From Tethya wilhelma (Eukaryota > Porifera > Demospongiae > Tethyida > Tethyidae): DNA of 64,000 nucleotides. Position numbers and translations under genes: made by a program. Position 1 is the stretch's first letter. Each line of letters begins with the position of its first letter. The notes beneath the pieces were generated by a model, which worked only from the letters and a program-made list of their open reading frames with translations, was not told the DNA's origin and ran no database searches. Below are positions 1-12,173 of the stretch, piece after piece. Where the stretch lies: the NCBI GenBank assembly GCA_964030475.1, contig CAXIPT010000004.1:667422-731421 (forward strand), read 5' to 3'.

Positions 1-1
1 T

Positions 2-835
2 CAGGCCTACCAGCAACCTGTTCAAGGCCAACTTCAGCAGCAACCTGTTCAAGGACAAGCTCAAGGCTACCAGCAGAAATATGTTCAGGGTCAAGTAGTT
101 ACCTATGAGAACACTGGAATATCTCAACACAACTTCCCTCCTAGCCAAGCTCCTTTCAACCAGGCACCTCCTGACCAGCAGTACAATCATCAAGGTGGTG
201 CTACAGATCCTAACAACCTCCAATACCAACCCAATCCTGTTCACGTTGCTGACACCGATGGATTCAATTCAGCCGGGACACCATCTGAAACTCCAGAGGA
301 GGGAAATTTCGTTCAACCCCAAGAAAGTAGTAATGGAAGTGATCAGGCAACTGACTCACTAGTTGGTGGGCAGAAACTTTCAGTTGGAGCTGCCCCGCGA
401 CCTCATAGTGATGATGTGTCGTCCAACAGATTGAATGAAGAAACAGTTCAACCTAAATCGAAATCTACTCCATTCCAAAGTTCATCAAATGACGAAACTT
501 TTCAAGAAACTCCTCCTCAAGAAGTTCTCACTCCCTCGGAAGAAGCTCCCCCTAACCAAACCAATCCTAGTCTCCCCCCTGATGTTGATCCAAGCGAAAG
601 CCTCGGAGATCAGAGATTTGCCAACGTCCTCCAAGACTCCATTGATACTGACATTTCTCAGCATGCAGCTGAAGTGATGGAGCAAGTTAGTTCACGTCGT
701 GAACGTGAAGTCACAAACACTGATCGTCCTTTCGACCCCAACTTGGTGTGTCCGATATGTAACAGAGCATTCAGGATTGGAGAGATTCAGAAATTTAGAG
801 CTCACGTGAACCAATGTGAGGGGAAGAAAAATTAA
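2..835 (+). CDS. 3' part of a Q/P-rich protein with C-terminal NEMO/NDP52-like zinc finger
   Basis: An open frame runs from the window edge to the TAA at 833-835 with no start, so the 5' part lies outside the window. The visible 277 residues are low-complexity (repeats of QQPVQGQ, then P/S/T/E-rich), then end in a finger with C-P-I-C, 14 residues, H-V-N-Q-C, a C-x2-C-x14-H-x3-C pattern. The finger and the preceding TDRPFDPNLVCP are almost identical to the end of the kinase gene at 50188-54248, so this may be the tail of another kinase-UBAN-finger gene; that part cannot be seen. Similar fingers in NEMO, optineurin, NDP52 and TAX1BP1 bind ubiquitin (family knowledge). Disorder of the linker and ubiquitin binding are inference. 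Confidence 0.8.
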   Translation, partial: QAYQQPVQGQLQQQPVQGQAQGYQQKYVQGQVVTYENTGISQHNFPPSQAPFNQAPPDQQYNHQGGATDPNNLQYQPNPVHVADTDGFNSAGTPSETPEEGNFVQPQESSNGSDQATDSLVGGQKLSVGAAPRPHSDDVSSNRLNEETVQPKSKSTPFQSSSNDETFQETPPQEVLTPSEEAPPNQTNPSLPPDVDPSESLGDQRFANVLQDSIDTDISQHAAEVMEQVSSRREREVTNTDRPFDPNLVCPICNRAFRIGEIQKFRAHVNQCEGKKN

Positions 836-1437
836 AACATAAGATTTCTGTTTGTTTGGTTTGAACCTAGGCTTTTGGAGAGAAATGTTGTTCTGTTTTT
901 TTCTAGGCAGTGTTCTATAAGACTACTCTAATGCTGTACGTAATGGTTATGTACAAGTAATTATCAATTTTTTGGTTTGTTTATTTGTGTGTTTGCTTCT
1001 GTTTGCTACCTTTGCTTGAGATTCAGTCCAATGGGATATAATTATGTAGCTAGTACAACAACTATGGTTTATACACTGTACACATGTAGTACAATGTGGT
1101 TTGCTGAGTGGCTCAGTTGTTTGTGACACAGATGTTTATCTCAAATAGCTATGTCAACATCTAACTCATGATTATCATCACTCCATCGTGTGATGTTGCG
1201 TAAGTATCTTGACTCATTGCGCATGCGCATGCTGACTATGAATATCATCACGAGGAATTCACTTCCGGTTGATGACGTCAAATCAAAATGGGTGGGGCTT
1301 ATTAATTACCTCCTAATGAGCATTGATTGGGGTGAAATTTCAAGACACTACCACCATAATCTATGCTACCACTACTTCTTGGCAAAGAAAAACTGTACAG
1401 TGAGTCTTTTGTTTGGTCTGGATAGAAGGCTAAATCA
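836..1437. other. Intergenic: 3' UTR of upstream gene and promoter of PP2C gene
   Basis: No coding frame of note. The first half is T-rich 3' flank. The second half holds a cluster of promoter-like motifs, listed separately, in front of the ATG at 1438. Confidence 0.6.
1218..1298 (+). promoter_or_regulatory. NRF1 + ETS + CRE motif cluster upstream of PP2C gene
   Basis: A perfect palindromic TGCGCATGCGCA (NRF1/alpha-Pal consensus) lies at 1218-1229, an ACTTCCGG ETS-type site at 1261-1268, a full CRE TGACGTCA at 1273-1280, and a GGGTGGGGC GC-rich box just after. The cluster lies 140-220 bp upstream of the ATG. This is the typical make-up of a TATA-less animal housekeeping promoter. Binding factors are inferred. 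Confidence 0.6.
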
Positions 1438-4400
1438 ATGAAGCGACTCTTTTCGGCAAGCTCACACTCCAAGCCGCTCAGAAAGCAGCACTTATCTGTG
1501 GAAATACCCGCGGAAACCGCCTCTCAGTTCATAAGAGCAGATAAATTCGAGAAATCAGAGCAGGGCGGCTCCCAGGAGTGCAACCTACGCTATGCAGCAG
1601 CTGCTATACAAGGCTTTCGTCCTCACATGCAAGATGACTACGCCTGCACGCCCAGTTTGACGCTGAAAGGTGAAAATTTTTCTTATTTCGGTGTCTATGA
1701 TGGACACGGGGACCATGGGGGTATAGTGTCACAATACTGTAGTGATCACTTGCTGAAATGCATACTCAATCGCAAAGCCATAAGAACTGCAAAGCACGTC
1801 AGCGAAGAAATGATTGTCGCTGCACTTCGTAAGACTCTGGTAAAGTTCGATCAAGAATTACTCAATGACTCTCAGCGTGGTCCAGGGCAAGAAGTCAAGT
1901 TCGACCTGGACTATAGTGGGACAACAGCAACGATGGCACTGATATCGACCGGACAGATTTTCATTGCAAACGTGGGCGATTCTCGCACGATTCTCTGCCG
2001 AGACGGAGAAGTGGCGTTCTCGAGTAAAGACCACACTCCGGCGGTGGAGAGCGAGGAGGAAAGAATCACAGAAGCAGGTGGAAAGGTCCACACGACGCCG
2101 TCGAAATTTAAGATCATACTTGACGTGAATTCGTACAGTAACTTGGCCGTCTCGAGAGCTTTGGGCGACTACGGGTTCAAGATACCCACGACACTTCCCG
2201 TGGAGAAGCGTGTAGTCACTCCCATTCCTGACGTTACTGTGTTCAGTCGTGATTTAAAGAGAGACAATTTTCTGATTTTAGCGTCTGATGGGATTTTCAA
2301 GTCGATGAGCGATAAGGAAGTTGTGAAGTTTGTGCTGGACCAAATGGAGTTGACGGACGACCTGCCAACGATTTGTAGGAACCTGATTCACACAGCATAC
2401 TATGCGGTTAGTCCCAAATATTAATAATTTTAGCCTAGCAACAGTAGCTGTGCTATATTGGTCCATCAAAGCTAGTGCTATAATATTATAGTGTATAGTT
2501 GGAGAGAAAGGAATTGGATGCACTGCAGGTTCATCTATATGTAGGCAAATCTGAATGATATGGACCAACGTTCATTTCATCGAGGTTTATGCTAATAATA
2601 ACCGAACCAACATATTTAGTTTTTTAACTCTTATAATACGGGCTCTGTTTCATGAATATTCATATCCCACTCACTCCCACTGGCTGTCCCCCCCATTCAC
2701 ACACCTCATTGAGATTTTATTGCATGTGAGTAGGTAGTAATGTTGAGAATGCACGGACTGAGATTGAGATAATGGGCGCATGCGTTTTACACACTCTAAT
2801 TCTTGAGCATCATAGTAATGCACTCTCGTAAATCCCCTCCAGTCTTGTGATGCATTGTTGACATTGTATGATGATGCCATAGTCTTTGTGTGCATGGTAC
2901 AAGCAACTTCACGAGTGTTAAAACATCTATCTTGATCTTTAATGAAGTGTTTGTTACATGGTTAGAAGAAGACACTCATGTAGCTTGGCTAGGTGGTTCA
3001 CATAACTAATATTGTAAGTATAGTCTCTCTTCCTTGTATTTAGCTCTCCCACTCAACACATGTAGCCTTGTACCTAACCTCTCCCCACTGACTTTTCAAG
3101 GAGAGAGCCTGGGTACAAGGCTACTGAACATGCACACACAAACCCAAGTTACTCTAAACAAAAAAACACACCAGGGGACAAGGTTATGAACCACCTATAA
3201 GTTAATGATCTATTTTCTTCACAAAAAAGTAATAGGAGTTACTGTAAGTAGATTATATTATTTTCATTATCATGTTGTGTTGAGAGCTGTATGTTTGTCT
3301 CTGTTTCTCCAGGCTAACAATATTCCTGATGATACAACAGTGGTGTTGGTGGCCTTCCCAGCTGCTCCTTCCATCTCTGACACAGCCAGAGAAGAGGTAA
3401 GAAGAAGAAGAGCTTGTTTATGACCCACAGAGGAATAGCCATTCAGCAATCTCCTATCAGATTCTACCTTGTACTTGTGTGTACATACGTTATGCTAACT
3501 GCCACAGGCGTTAGTGTTCTTGGTGTTGCTATTTTTTCTACTCAAGTTTGGGAAACTGAAAATTGTCCATTAATCTTATCCTGTACATCTTCAGTTTCCA
3601 TAACAACTCTTAAGCCACTTGTCAAGGTGGCTGTGTAGAATTCCCATCTGTTGTGTTTCCTAAACCTCATGATCTCATGGCTCTTATTTTCATGTTAATG
3701 TATAGGGTAATTTTGTCAACAAATTTATGTTTGTTTTTTCCGTTTGAAAAATAGCTTTCTTTGCTCCCTTTTCATGTTCAGGAAGCAAAAACAGATGTTG
3801 AAGCTAAAGAAGCAATCAACGGTTTATTGAAAGGTACATATTGTATTTTGTAGCTGGTAAATTTGTTTGTTCCCCCTTTCATCACAGTGAATCTCTTGGT
3901 TGCTAACTTGCTAAGCAATGACAAATGTGCACACACACAGACTCACACACACACACACACACACATACAGAAATCGCTGACAAAGCAGAAAGTGTCTGGG
4001 TACTAGAGAATGAGTTCAGCATCCTCCAAAGACTTGTGAAAGACCTTCCGTCCAAGTACCATATTCAACTCAGGTACATGAATAGATTCACATGTAGGCA
4101 ATATTTTGAGTCATATCTCAGTTTAGGAAGGTCGTATGAGGCTGGAATTTGTACCATTGTGATCACCTCAAAGAAATCTTCATTATAATTATATACACAG
4201 GTTTGAGTTTGACCCAAAATTGACAAAAAAACATTGAAATAAAATTGACCAGTTTGGTTTTTTACACAAAACGTAACAAAATTAAAAGCTCTCTTCAAGC
4301 TGAATGCACTACCATCCTGGAGTGAACTGAAGCACTTAGAAAGCATCACAATTGCAGTTTTATATGTTGCAGTATTGTTTCTTTCTGTGTAGCTAATGCT

Positions 4401-5410
4401 AAGATTGACATGACATTATACCTCTATTGTCTTGTCTTGCTTCAAATAATGCACACTTTACGTAACACACACAATCATACAATTGTTATACATAATATTA
4501 TGTATATAATTGAGGAACCATTACATGTACACACACACACACAAACGTCAATGTTGTTTGTAGAGTGACATACGTTCTAGAGACTTTAAAGAAACTCAAA
4601 GAAGAAAGATTTCCAGAGACAGCTGTCTCAAAGTCATCTCCTGTCAGTGCACAGCCCACTTTGGAGCAGGTACTTACATCATTTGCATAACCTGTGGTTC
4701 TATTTTAGCTTCGTTCCCAGGCTCCCCCCCCCCCTCTCAGATAATGCCAAAGGTTGTATGACCTCTGTTTCTAATATATACGTACCTTCGTTGTCAGCTA
4801 CAAGCTCCCCCCTCTCGTTCAGATAATACAAATGTTGTTATCATTATCAGAGAACAGCTTTTGAGTGATCATGTGTGTAAAGTAACCCTTTCTTTTCTGG
4901 TTGCTTTACTAATCGATCTTTTATCAGCATATATTATCTCTGGGGGGTGAAAATAATGCATGGTTCTGTTGTCACATGATAGTATTCCATTGTTTGTAGG
5001 TAAATGAATCAGAAGAGAGTAAGTTTCGGGCAAATCGTCTCTTTAGTGTTGACGAACACAAAGGCTTGAATCAAGATGTTAGTGAAGTTAACCTTGATGC
5101 TAGTATTGATCTACTTGAATCAAGTGGTGTTAAGTCTGTATCAAATGGAGCCAAGAGTGATCATGAACAAGAATCTTTGACTTTGAAAGACGATCAAAAT
5201 GCAGCATGTGAGTTAGCAAGTGATAAAAAATCTGAATCAAATGGTGTCAGTAAAGATCGGACTTCTACTCCAAGTGATACTAATGCTGATCAAGTATCAA
5301 GTGGTGTTGAGCAAAACTCAATTGATCCTGAGTCGACGAAAAATGATACCGCTCCAGAAGATACTAACACGAATGCATCAACTGAAAGTGATATTGTTAG
5401 TCAGTGTTAG
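1438..5410 (+). CDS. PP2C/PPM-family protein phosphatase with a novel C-terminal tail
   Basis: Exons by splice sites and phase: 1438-2406, 3313-3396, 3782-3833, 3971-4073, 4564-4669, 5000-5410 (574 aa). Residues ~50-340 form a metal-dependent Ser/Thr phosphatase: RPHMQDD (~61-67), FGVYDGHGD (~84-92), SGTTA (~160), ANVGDSR (~177-183), SKDHTP (~196), LAVSRALGD (~236), ASDG (~282) and, completed across the first intron, NNIPDDTTVVLV. The metal-binding aspartates are all present, so it should be active. The usual ACDGVWD is ASDGIFK. The tail (exons 3-6) is a helical segment (IADKAESVWVLENEF...) followed by an S/D/E/N-rich end. No known domain was recognised there, but the same tail closes the gene at 6241-11505. 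The first intron (906 bp) has a small foldback at 3062-3124. Confidence 0.88.
3062..3124. repeat. Small foldback in PP2C intron 1
   Basis: GTAGCCTTGTACC at 3062-3074 is matched by its exact reverse complement at 3112-3124, giving a 13-bp stem and 37-bp loop. It may be a degenerate short inverted-repeat element. A 20-bp foldback of similar make-up sits at 32351-32428. Confidence 0.5.
3944..3965. repeat. (CA)n tract at a splice acceptor
   Basis: A CA dinucleotide run ends 6 bp before exon 4 of the PP2C gene (acceptor CATACAG at 3964-3970), so it occupies the place of the polypyrimidine tract. Confidence 0.6.
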
Positions 5411-6240
5411 TGCTTATTCTGTGGTTTGTGTATATATAGGGTAACATATTATAGTGGCATTTTAAAGCTTCGTATTATCATGTCGTCAAAATTGTTTATG
5501 TTTCTGTAAAGATTACAATACATGATATTGTTCATTTTTTTAACATCAACATATGTAATGATTGGTATAAATTAACGGTGTAAATTGTTATAATTATATT
5601 GTACTAGTATAAGTGGAATCAAAATTGTACTGTGTACTGCAAAGTAAAAGAATTGTGCCATTGCAGTATCTAAGCTGAAAGTTCAAAGTGCATATGTAGC
5701 AACGTTAATTATTCATAATTAGGTAAACCCGGCAATGGGGATTCCCCGCCACGTCACGCCCGTATATTTCCCGCGTACTACATGTAAAACATTACCAGGT
5801 TATTCCCCTATGAGCGTTGGGGTTGCCCAAGATCATATGCTGAGGTGTTCATACGATGAGGCAGCTCTGACGGTGCTCTGAATACAGTCAGGTGACTCTC
5901 TCGCTAGACAGTTGGATCTTGTTGGGCTAGCAGTGAAGAAATTGTAAAGAAGCATGTCTGATTTGTGAGTCTCTGAGTTATGTAAAACTTGTCATTCCTC
6001 TTAGGGATTTTACCGAGCAATTGTCGGATCTAGTGCTGCTGCTAGACCTAAGGCCTTAGCAATTTTGTGAACGGAAGAGAGAGAAAAGAGAGACTATTGA
6101 TTGACAGACTTTCAAGTTACTAGTATCAGTTTCAAGTGTTTTCTTTAGTAGAAGCACTGAGTCAGGGGGATTCACCTCTATCAGTGGTGATTGCTGGCAA
6201 ATTTGAGTACTGCTGCTGACTGCTACAGACTGTCGTCATC
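5411..6240. other. Intergenic between PP2C gene and chimeric coiled-coil gene
   Basis: AT-rich 3' flank to about 5700, then a promoter block with a kappaB-like site, CCACGTCACGCCC and CCCGCGTAC. No ORF of note. The block to ~5915 recurs nearly unchanged at 11506-12010. Confidence 0.6.
5737..5747 (+). promoter_or_regulatory. kappaB-like site GGGGATTCCCC (copy 1)
   Basis: Perfect fit to the Rel/NF-kappaB consensus GGGRNWYYCC, about 490 bp upstream of the ATG at 6241. It is followed at once by CCACGTCACG. An identical copy stands before the next paralogue. Use as an NF-kappaB site is inference. Confidence 0.5.
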
Positions 6241-9200
6241 ATGGGCGGAGGCAGGCCTAAGGAAGAGAAAAAGAAAGGAAAGAATAAGTCCAAAGATGGT
6301 CCACCAAAAACTCCAGACCAAGGAGTACCTGTAGGAGGAGGAGCAACTCCATTGTCCCCTGTCAGTCCACCTCCCTCTGAAGACACACCCCTTGAACAGT
6401 CTCAACATGGAGAGATAGAAGATGATGGTCTGGCTGAAGATATTGATGGTGGAGCAATTCCAGGAAAGCAGAAGAAGCACAAACTAAGCCTATTCAAAAA
6501 GAACAAAGAGAAAGAACTGAAGAAAGAAAAAGAGAAAGAACTGAAGAAAGAAAAAGAGAAAGAACTGAAGAAAGAAAAAGAAAAGGTCAAGGAAAAGAAG
6601 ACAAAGGAAAAAGAGAGCAAATCCAAGAACCTACTAAATTTTGGTAGAAAAACAAGCACTGGTAGTGTGAAGAGTCCAACATCACCTCAAACTAGTGTGT
6701 CTTCCTCACCAAAAGAAGGAGCTTCAAATTCCGCCATTACTGAAGAATTTACGTCCTCATACGAACTACTTCTAGTTCCAGACTCTGATCGGCACAATGA
6801 ATCAGCCACAATGACAGTGCAAGAGTTTGATACTGAGCCATCAAGGTTGAAGCAGCACCCTCTAGAGACTGTGAAAACATCCAATTTTAGTGTCCCACCT
6901 TCAAATCAGTCAGAGACGACTAAGAAATTGGTGAGTGTTTAAATTTAGTGTATGTCTAAATTTAGACTAGATAGAGTGTCTATATGCTATTAAACATAAC
7001 TTTGTACCTGTATATATGTGAACTGATGCCCGGGATCAGGCTGGGTATTTTAATTCAGATGTGTAAATAGTACAGATGCTCAGCAAAGAATTTCATTTGT
7101 GGATATAATTGCATGCTAGCTATTATATCAGCCGTATAGTTACTTTTGTAAGTGTGTGCTTATTAATGTAATCTGTAGCAAATTTTGCTCCATTGTGATT
7201 GTATTGTATATCTTCCATTGTACACAGGATCTTCATATACCAGGAAAAGAGTCCCATGGTCAGCAGCTGTCATCACTGACAGACACTCTGACTCCTTCAA
7301 GCTCAGCTGCTACACCTGTTGCAACACCAACAAACACTCAACAAGAAATTGAGACCTTGAAAGCTCAGCTAGCTCAAAGAGATCAGCAGTTAGCTGAGTC
7401 AAAGGAGCAAATTAGACAATTGCAAGCTCAGGAAACTCTGAAGAAAGAAGTAGGATCTCAGCAAGATGTTTCACCCGAGCAAGTGGTGTTGTCGTTTGAC
7501 AATAAAACTCCCTCAAACCCAGCAACCCCAGGTCAGACACCAACCAATCCTCATCATCCTCCGGAGATTTCTCAAACCAGTGATTCTAATAGTGCCACAC
7601 CCACAACTGTCAATTCTAAACCACTCCTGGGGGAAAGCACTGCAGAAACTGTGTCTAAATCCTCAAGCAGTGCCAATGATAAATCAGAGTCATCCCTGGC
7701 AAGTAGCCAGACACCTCATGGTCTGAGAGCTGGATCACCAGGACAAAGTACAGAGCAAGAAGGAGGTGCTGCCATGTTCTTTGTGGAGAATGACAGCAGT
7801 GTGACACTAACCACAGAAGATGAAGATCATCTTGAAATGTTACGAAGACAAAATGTTGATTTGGACCGAAGGTTGAGTGAATCTGAAGAAGGCATTCAAA
7901 GACTCCGTCAGGAGAGTTCAGATCATGTGAAAGCATTGAGAACACAGAGTTTTGAGGCCAGACAGAGTGAAATTGAGAAGATCCTCACTGATATAACTGA
8001 GCAACACAAGAAAGACTTCAAGAGGAGAGTGTTAGACATGGAGAAACAGAATGAAGAAACCATTCAGAAACGGAAGGAAGATCTGGAGAAAGAAAATGAA
8101 GAAGATTTACAGAGGAGACTTGAACAAGCGAAAAAACAACTCACTGCTGCAGCAAGCAGCCAACTGAATGAAAAGAAAAGAAGGATTGTAAGTTTGGAAG
8201 CTGAGAGAGATCAAGAGAAAAAAGAGAGACTGGCTCAAGCTGAAGTATTAAGAGAACAAACAACACAATTAGAGAGTCTTAGGACAGAGTTGAAGCAGCT
8301 GAAGACTAAAGAGCAAGAAACGGAAGAGTTAAAACAACAACTGGCTGAAACTGAAAAGCTCAAAGACAATATTCAGCAGAAAGATGAGAAGATCCAACAA
8401 CTTGAAGACCAACTGCAAGAAGCTGAACAAATGAAAAGGGAAATAGACCATCAACTTAACACTGAAAATAAAGCTGAAGCTACACAAATTGCTGAACTTC
8501 AAGCTGAAGTTCAACAAAAGGAAAAGCTGATTGAAGAACTAGAGAAAACCAAAGAAGTTAAGCAGGTTGAACAAGACAAACGAATTGATGAACTCAAGGC
8601 AGAAATTGAAAGTGTTAAAGAGAAACATTCCAAATTTGTTTCTGAGATGAAAGCAAAACATGAGAGTGATCTAAAAACTGCTTGTGATGCAGCAATATTA
8701 GAGACCAAAGCTCAATGGCAGCAAGAGCTGCATGATATTGCTGAGAATAAAGATTTCAAGGATCAACTAAAAGACAAAGAAGACAGTTTGGATGCAGCCA
8801 CAGCTCATAGTGAGTATCTACGAGCAAGACTAGAGAAGTCTGAGGAGGAGGTTAGACAACTACATCAGGAAATTGAACAACTCAAACACCAGCCTAATGA
8901 AGGTCACCAACAACCACAAGGACAAGTTGAAGAGACACAGAAGCTACCAGGAGAGCCACAGCACAACCTAAACAAAGATCTTGAATACCAGTACAGACAG
9001 CTACAAGAAGAACATCAACATTTACAAGAGCAATTTGACCAGCTGAAAGTGATAGCTGACATGAAACACCAAATACCTTCAGCCAGTCCACCACCTCCTG
9101 GGTTTAGTACGTCTGTCGATCCTGATGGAGCACAGATAGTACAGTCACAAGTGAGTTATATACTTTTTATTAACTTTTGTTCCTCTTTGACCTTTCGAGG

Positions 9201-11505
9201 AGAGTGAGGCCTGGACAGAGGTTATCTTTTTGCTAGGTCAGCAATTTTCAATTTTGCTGACTCAGCATTGATGACAGCTGCGCCAGTCAGTGGTATGTAG
9301 TTATGGCCACTTCCTCTGTTTGAAGTTGACCTTATGTAAACTACACACATTCCTTTACTATCATGGCATGTGACATTATACCATATTGCACTGTTCCTAT
9401 AGGCCGAGAAGGGGGCTGGGGGCCCGGAGGCTTTCTAGAACTGTTTTGAGAATTAAGTGTACAACCTTGTGCATAAAATGCTTTTTCTATCTTGTTAGCA
9501 GCATGGTTATGTACAGTTCCATGGTTTTGTTTGATTTGATCACATTATTCATGCTACGTACACTACATATGCATTCTCTCTCTCTCCCACACACTGTCAC
9601 ATATCCTCAGGATCTTCCTTCCAATGCCTTAAACTTTGCTCGTCAAATCTCCAACCTGATTGATCCTAACCCATCAGTCTATGACACCCAGCCACACCTC
9701 CTCACCCCAGGGGAGGTACAAGGGATTAGCCAAGCTATGGTGGGTGGAGCTTCAGCCTACGTGTTTGCAGTGTTCCCAGCGGCAGACAATTCTGACCAAT
9801 CAACATTACTGGATTATACCAGCGGACAGTTTCAACTACCACAGAGAGACGAGGCTGATCATGAAAATGAAAATGAAGAGGAGGAACATAGATTCTGTAC
9901 TGCACTGCAGGTTAGATGGATACATGATGTACATACTACATGTACGATACTACATGTAGGATAGATGCTCGATACATTATAGAATAATTATGATTAATTC
10001 CCTATTTCTTGATTATTAATAGACCCCTAACCTGACTGACACTCAGAAGGTGGAGCAACTGGAGAATATTGCTGACAAAGCAGAAAGTGTCTGGGTACTA
10101 GAGAATGAGTTCAGCATCCTCCAAAGACTTGTGAAAGACCTCCCGTCCAAGTACCATGTACAACTCAGGTACATGTACATGAATAGATTCACATGTGCAG
10201 TAGGCAATATAAGGTCGTTTAAAGGTGGGATTTGCATGTACCATTGTGATCAGCTCAAAGAGATCTTCTTAATCTATTTGATATAAGTTTGATTTTGACC
10301 CAAAATCGATAAAAAAGCATGGAAATAAAAATAATATCAAAATTGGCCAGTTTGGCTTTTACACAAAACGTAACAAATTGAAAACTCTCTTCAAGCTGAA
10401 TGCACTACCATCCTGGAGTGAACTGAAGCACTTAGAAAGCATCACAATTGCAGTTTCTATGTCACAGTATTGTTTCTTTCTGTGTAGATAATGCTAAGAT
10501 TGACATGACATTATACCTCTATTGTCTTGTCTTGCTTCAAATAATGCACACGTTACGTAACACATACAATCATACAATTGTTATACATATGTATAATTGA
10601 GGAACCATTACATGTACACACACACACAAACGTCAATCTTGTTTGTAGAGTGACATACGTTCTAGAGACTTTGAAGAGACTCAAAGAAGAAAGATTTCCA
10701 GAGACAGCTGTCTCAAAGTCATCTCCTGTTAGCTCACAACCCACTTTGGAGCAGGTACTTGCATCATTTGCATAACCTGTGGTTCTATTATAGCTTTGTT
10801 CCCGGATCCCAGGCTCCCCCCCATCCCCCCCTCTCAGATAATGCCAAAGGTTGTATAACCTCTGTTTCTATTATACCTTCGTTCTCAGCTGCAAGCTCCC
10901 TCCTCTCGATCAGATAATACCAAATGTTGTTATTATCAGAAAACAGCTTTTGAGTGATCATGTGTGTAGAGTAACACCGGTTTTTCTTTTCGTGGTTGCT
11001 CTACTAATTGATCTTTTATCAGCATAATTATAATATCATTATCTCTGGGGGGTGAAATAATGCATTGTTCTGTTGTCACATGATAGTATTCCATTGTTTG
11101 TAGGTAAATGAGTCAGAAGAGAGTAGGTTTCGGGCAAATCGTCTCTTTAGTGTTGACGAACACAAAGGCTTGAATCAAGATGTTAGTGAAGTTAACCTTG
11201 ATGCTAGTCTTGAATCAAGCGGTGTTAAGTCTGTATCAAATGGAGTCAAGAGTGATCATGAACAAGAATCTTCAACTTTAAAAGACGATCAAAATGCAGC
11301 GTGTGAGTTAGCAAGTGATCAAAAACCTGAATCAAATGGTGTCAGTAAAGATCGAACTTCTACTCCAAGTGATACTAATGCTGATCAAGTATCAAGTGGT
11401 GTTGAGCAAAACTCAATTGATCCTGAGTCGACGAAAAATGATACCACTCCAGAAGATACTAACACAAATGCATCAACTGAAAGTGATATTGTTAGTCAGT
11501 GTTAG
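6241..11505 (+). CDS. Chimeric coiled-coil protein with PP2C-gene tail
   Basis: Exons 6241-6930, 7228-9150, 9611-9910, 10023-10168, 10649-10754, 11104-11505 (1188 aa). Exon 1 is K/E/P/S-rich (PLSPVSPPPSEDTPLEQSQHG) with a 24-nt in-frame repeat. Exon 2 is a long coiled coil (~residues 430-860) starting DLHIPGKESH. Exon 3 (100 codons) has no recognised domain. Exon 4 begins like exon 4 of the downstream paralogue (NLTDTQKVEQLE) but after ~14 residues turns into the PP2C-gene tail (ADKAESVWVLENEF), and exons 5-6 are that tail. It has no kinase, UBAN or zinc finger. Best explained as a fusion created by tandem duplication of the PP2C-to-paralogue interval. Molecular role unknown; probably a scaffold. 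Confidence 0.82.
6505..6576 (+). repeat. Three 24-nt coding repeats (KEKELKKE)
   Basis: Three successive identical or near-identical 24-nt units in exon 1 encode K/E-rich helix. The downstream paralogue lacks them, so they expanded after duplication. Confidence 0.7.
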
Positions 11506-12173
11506 TACTTGTTCTGTGGTTTGTGTATATATAGGGTAACATATAGTGGCATTTTAAAGCTTCATGTTATCATGTCGTCAAAATTGTTTATGTTTCTGTA
11601 AAGATTACAATACATGATATTGTTCATTTTTTTAACATCAACATATGTAATGATTAGTATAAATTAACGGTGTAAATTGTTATAATTATATTGTACTGTA
11701 CTAGTATAAGTGGAATCAAAATTGTACTGTGTACTGAAAAGTAAAAGAATTGTGCCATTGCAGTATCTAAGCTGAAAGTTCAAAGTGCATATGTAGCAAC
11801 GTTAATTATTCATAATTAGGTAAACCCGGCAATGGGGATTCCCCGCCACGTCACGCCCGTATATTTCCCGCGTACTACATGTAAAACATTACCAGGTTAT
11901 TCCCCTATGAGCGTTGGGGTTGCCCAAGATCATATGCTGAGGTGCATGTTCATATGATGAGACAGCTCTGACGGTGCTCTGAATATTACAGTCAGGTGAC
12001 TCCCTCGCTAGACAGTTGGATCTTGATGAGCTAGTGTAGAAACAGTGTTGTATTAAAAGCAAAAGTGCCAAGTATAGTTTTTAGAGTGAGCCACTTTAAT
12101 AAGTGTTCATTTGAGTGCTGCTACCTTAGCAGTTTTATGAACGGGAGAGACAGATAGAATTCAAACTCTCATC
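11506..12173. other. Intergenic, duplicate of 5411-6240
   Basis: Same 3' flank and promoter block as 5411-~5915, including the kappaB-like site, then a diverged 5' UTR before the ATG at 12174. No ORF of note. Confidence 0.6.
11834..11844 (+). promoter_or_regulatory. kappaB-like site GGGGATTCCCC (copy 2)
   Basis: Identical to the site at 5737-5747, about 330 bp upstream of the ATG at 12174. The gene it precedes carries NEMO-like UBAN and finger motifs, which makes an NF-kappaB link plausible but unproven. Confidence 0.5.

Larger units (their letters stand above)
3976..10062. repeat. Tandem segmental duplication, copy 1 (~6.1 kb)
   Basis: Starts inside exon 4 of the PP2C gene, crosses the intergenic promoter and ends inside exon 4 of the chimeric gene. 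Exons, introns, UTR, kappaB-like site and first exons all recur in the same order in copy 2 (10063-~15918), differing mainly by small indels, diverged coding stretches and one transposon insertion. Breakpoints are placed where PP2C-type sequence (ADKAESVW) abuts coiled-coil-type sequence (NLTDTQKVEQLE) in the middle gene. Confidence 0.75.

Noticed and set aside
1190..1441. Upstream ORF of 83 codons ending on the PP2C start
   Set aside because: It overlaps promoter motifs, has no recognisable protein features and stops at the PP2C ATG; chance frame.
6402..6659. Minus-strand hydrophobic ORF rich in F, S and L opposite exon 1 of the chimeric gene
   Set aside because: It is the complement of a K/E-rich coding repeat and has no splice or homology support; similar antisense shadows occur opposite all coiled-coil exons.
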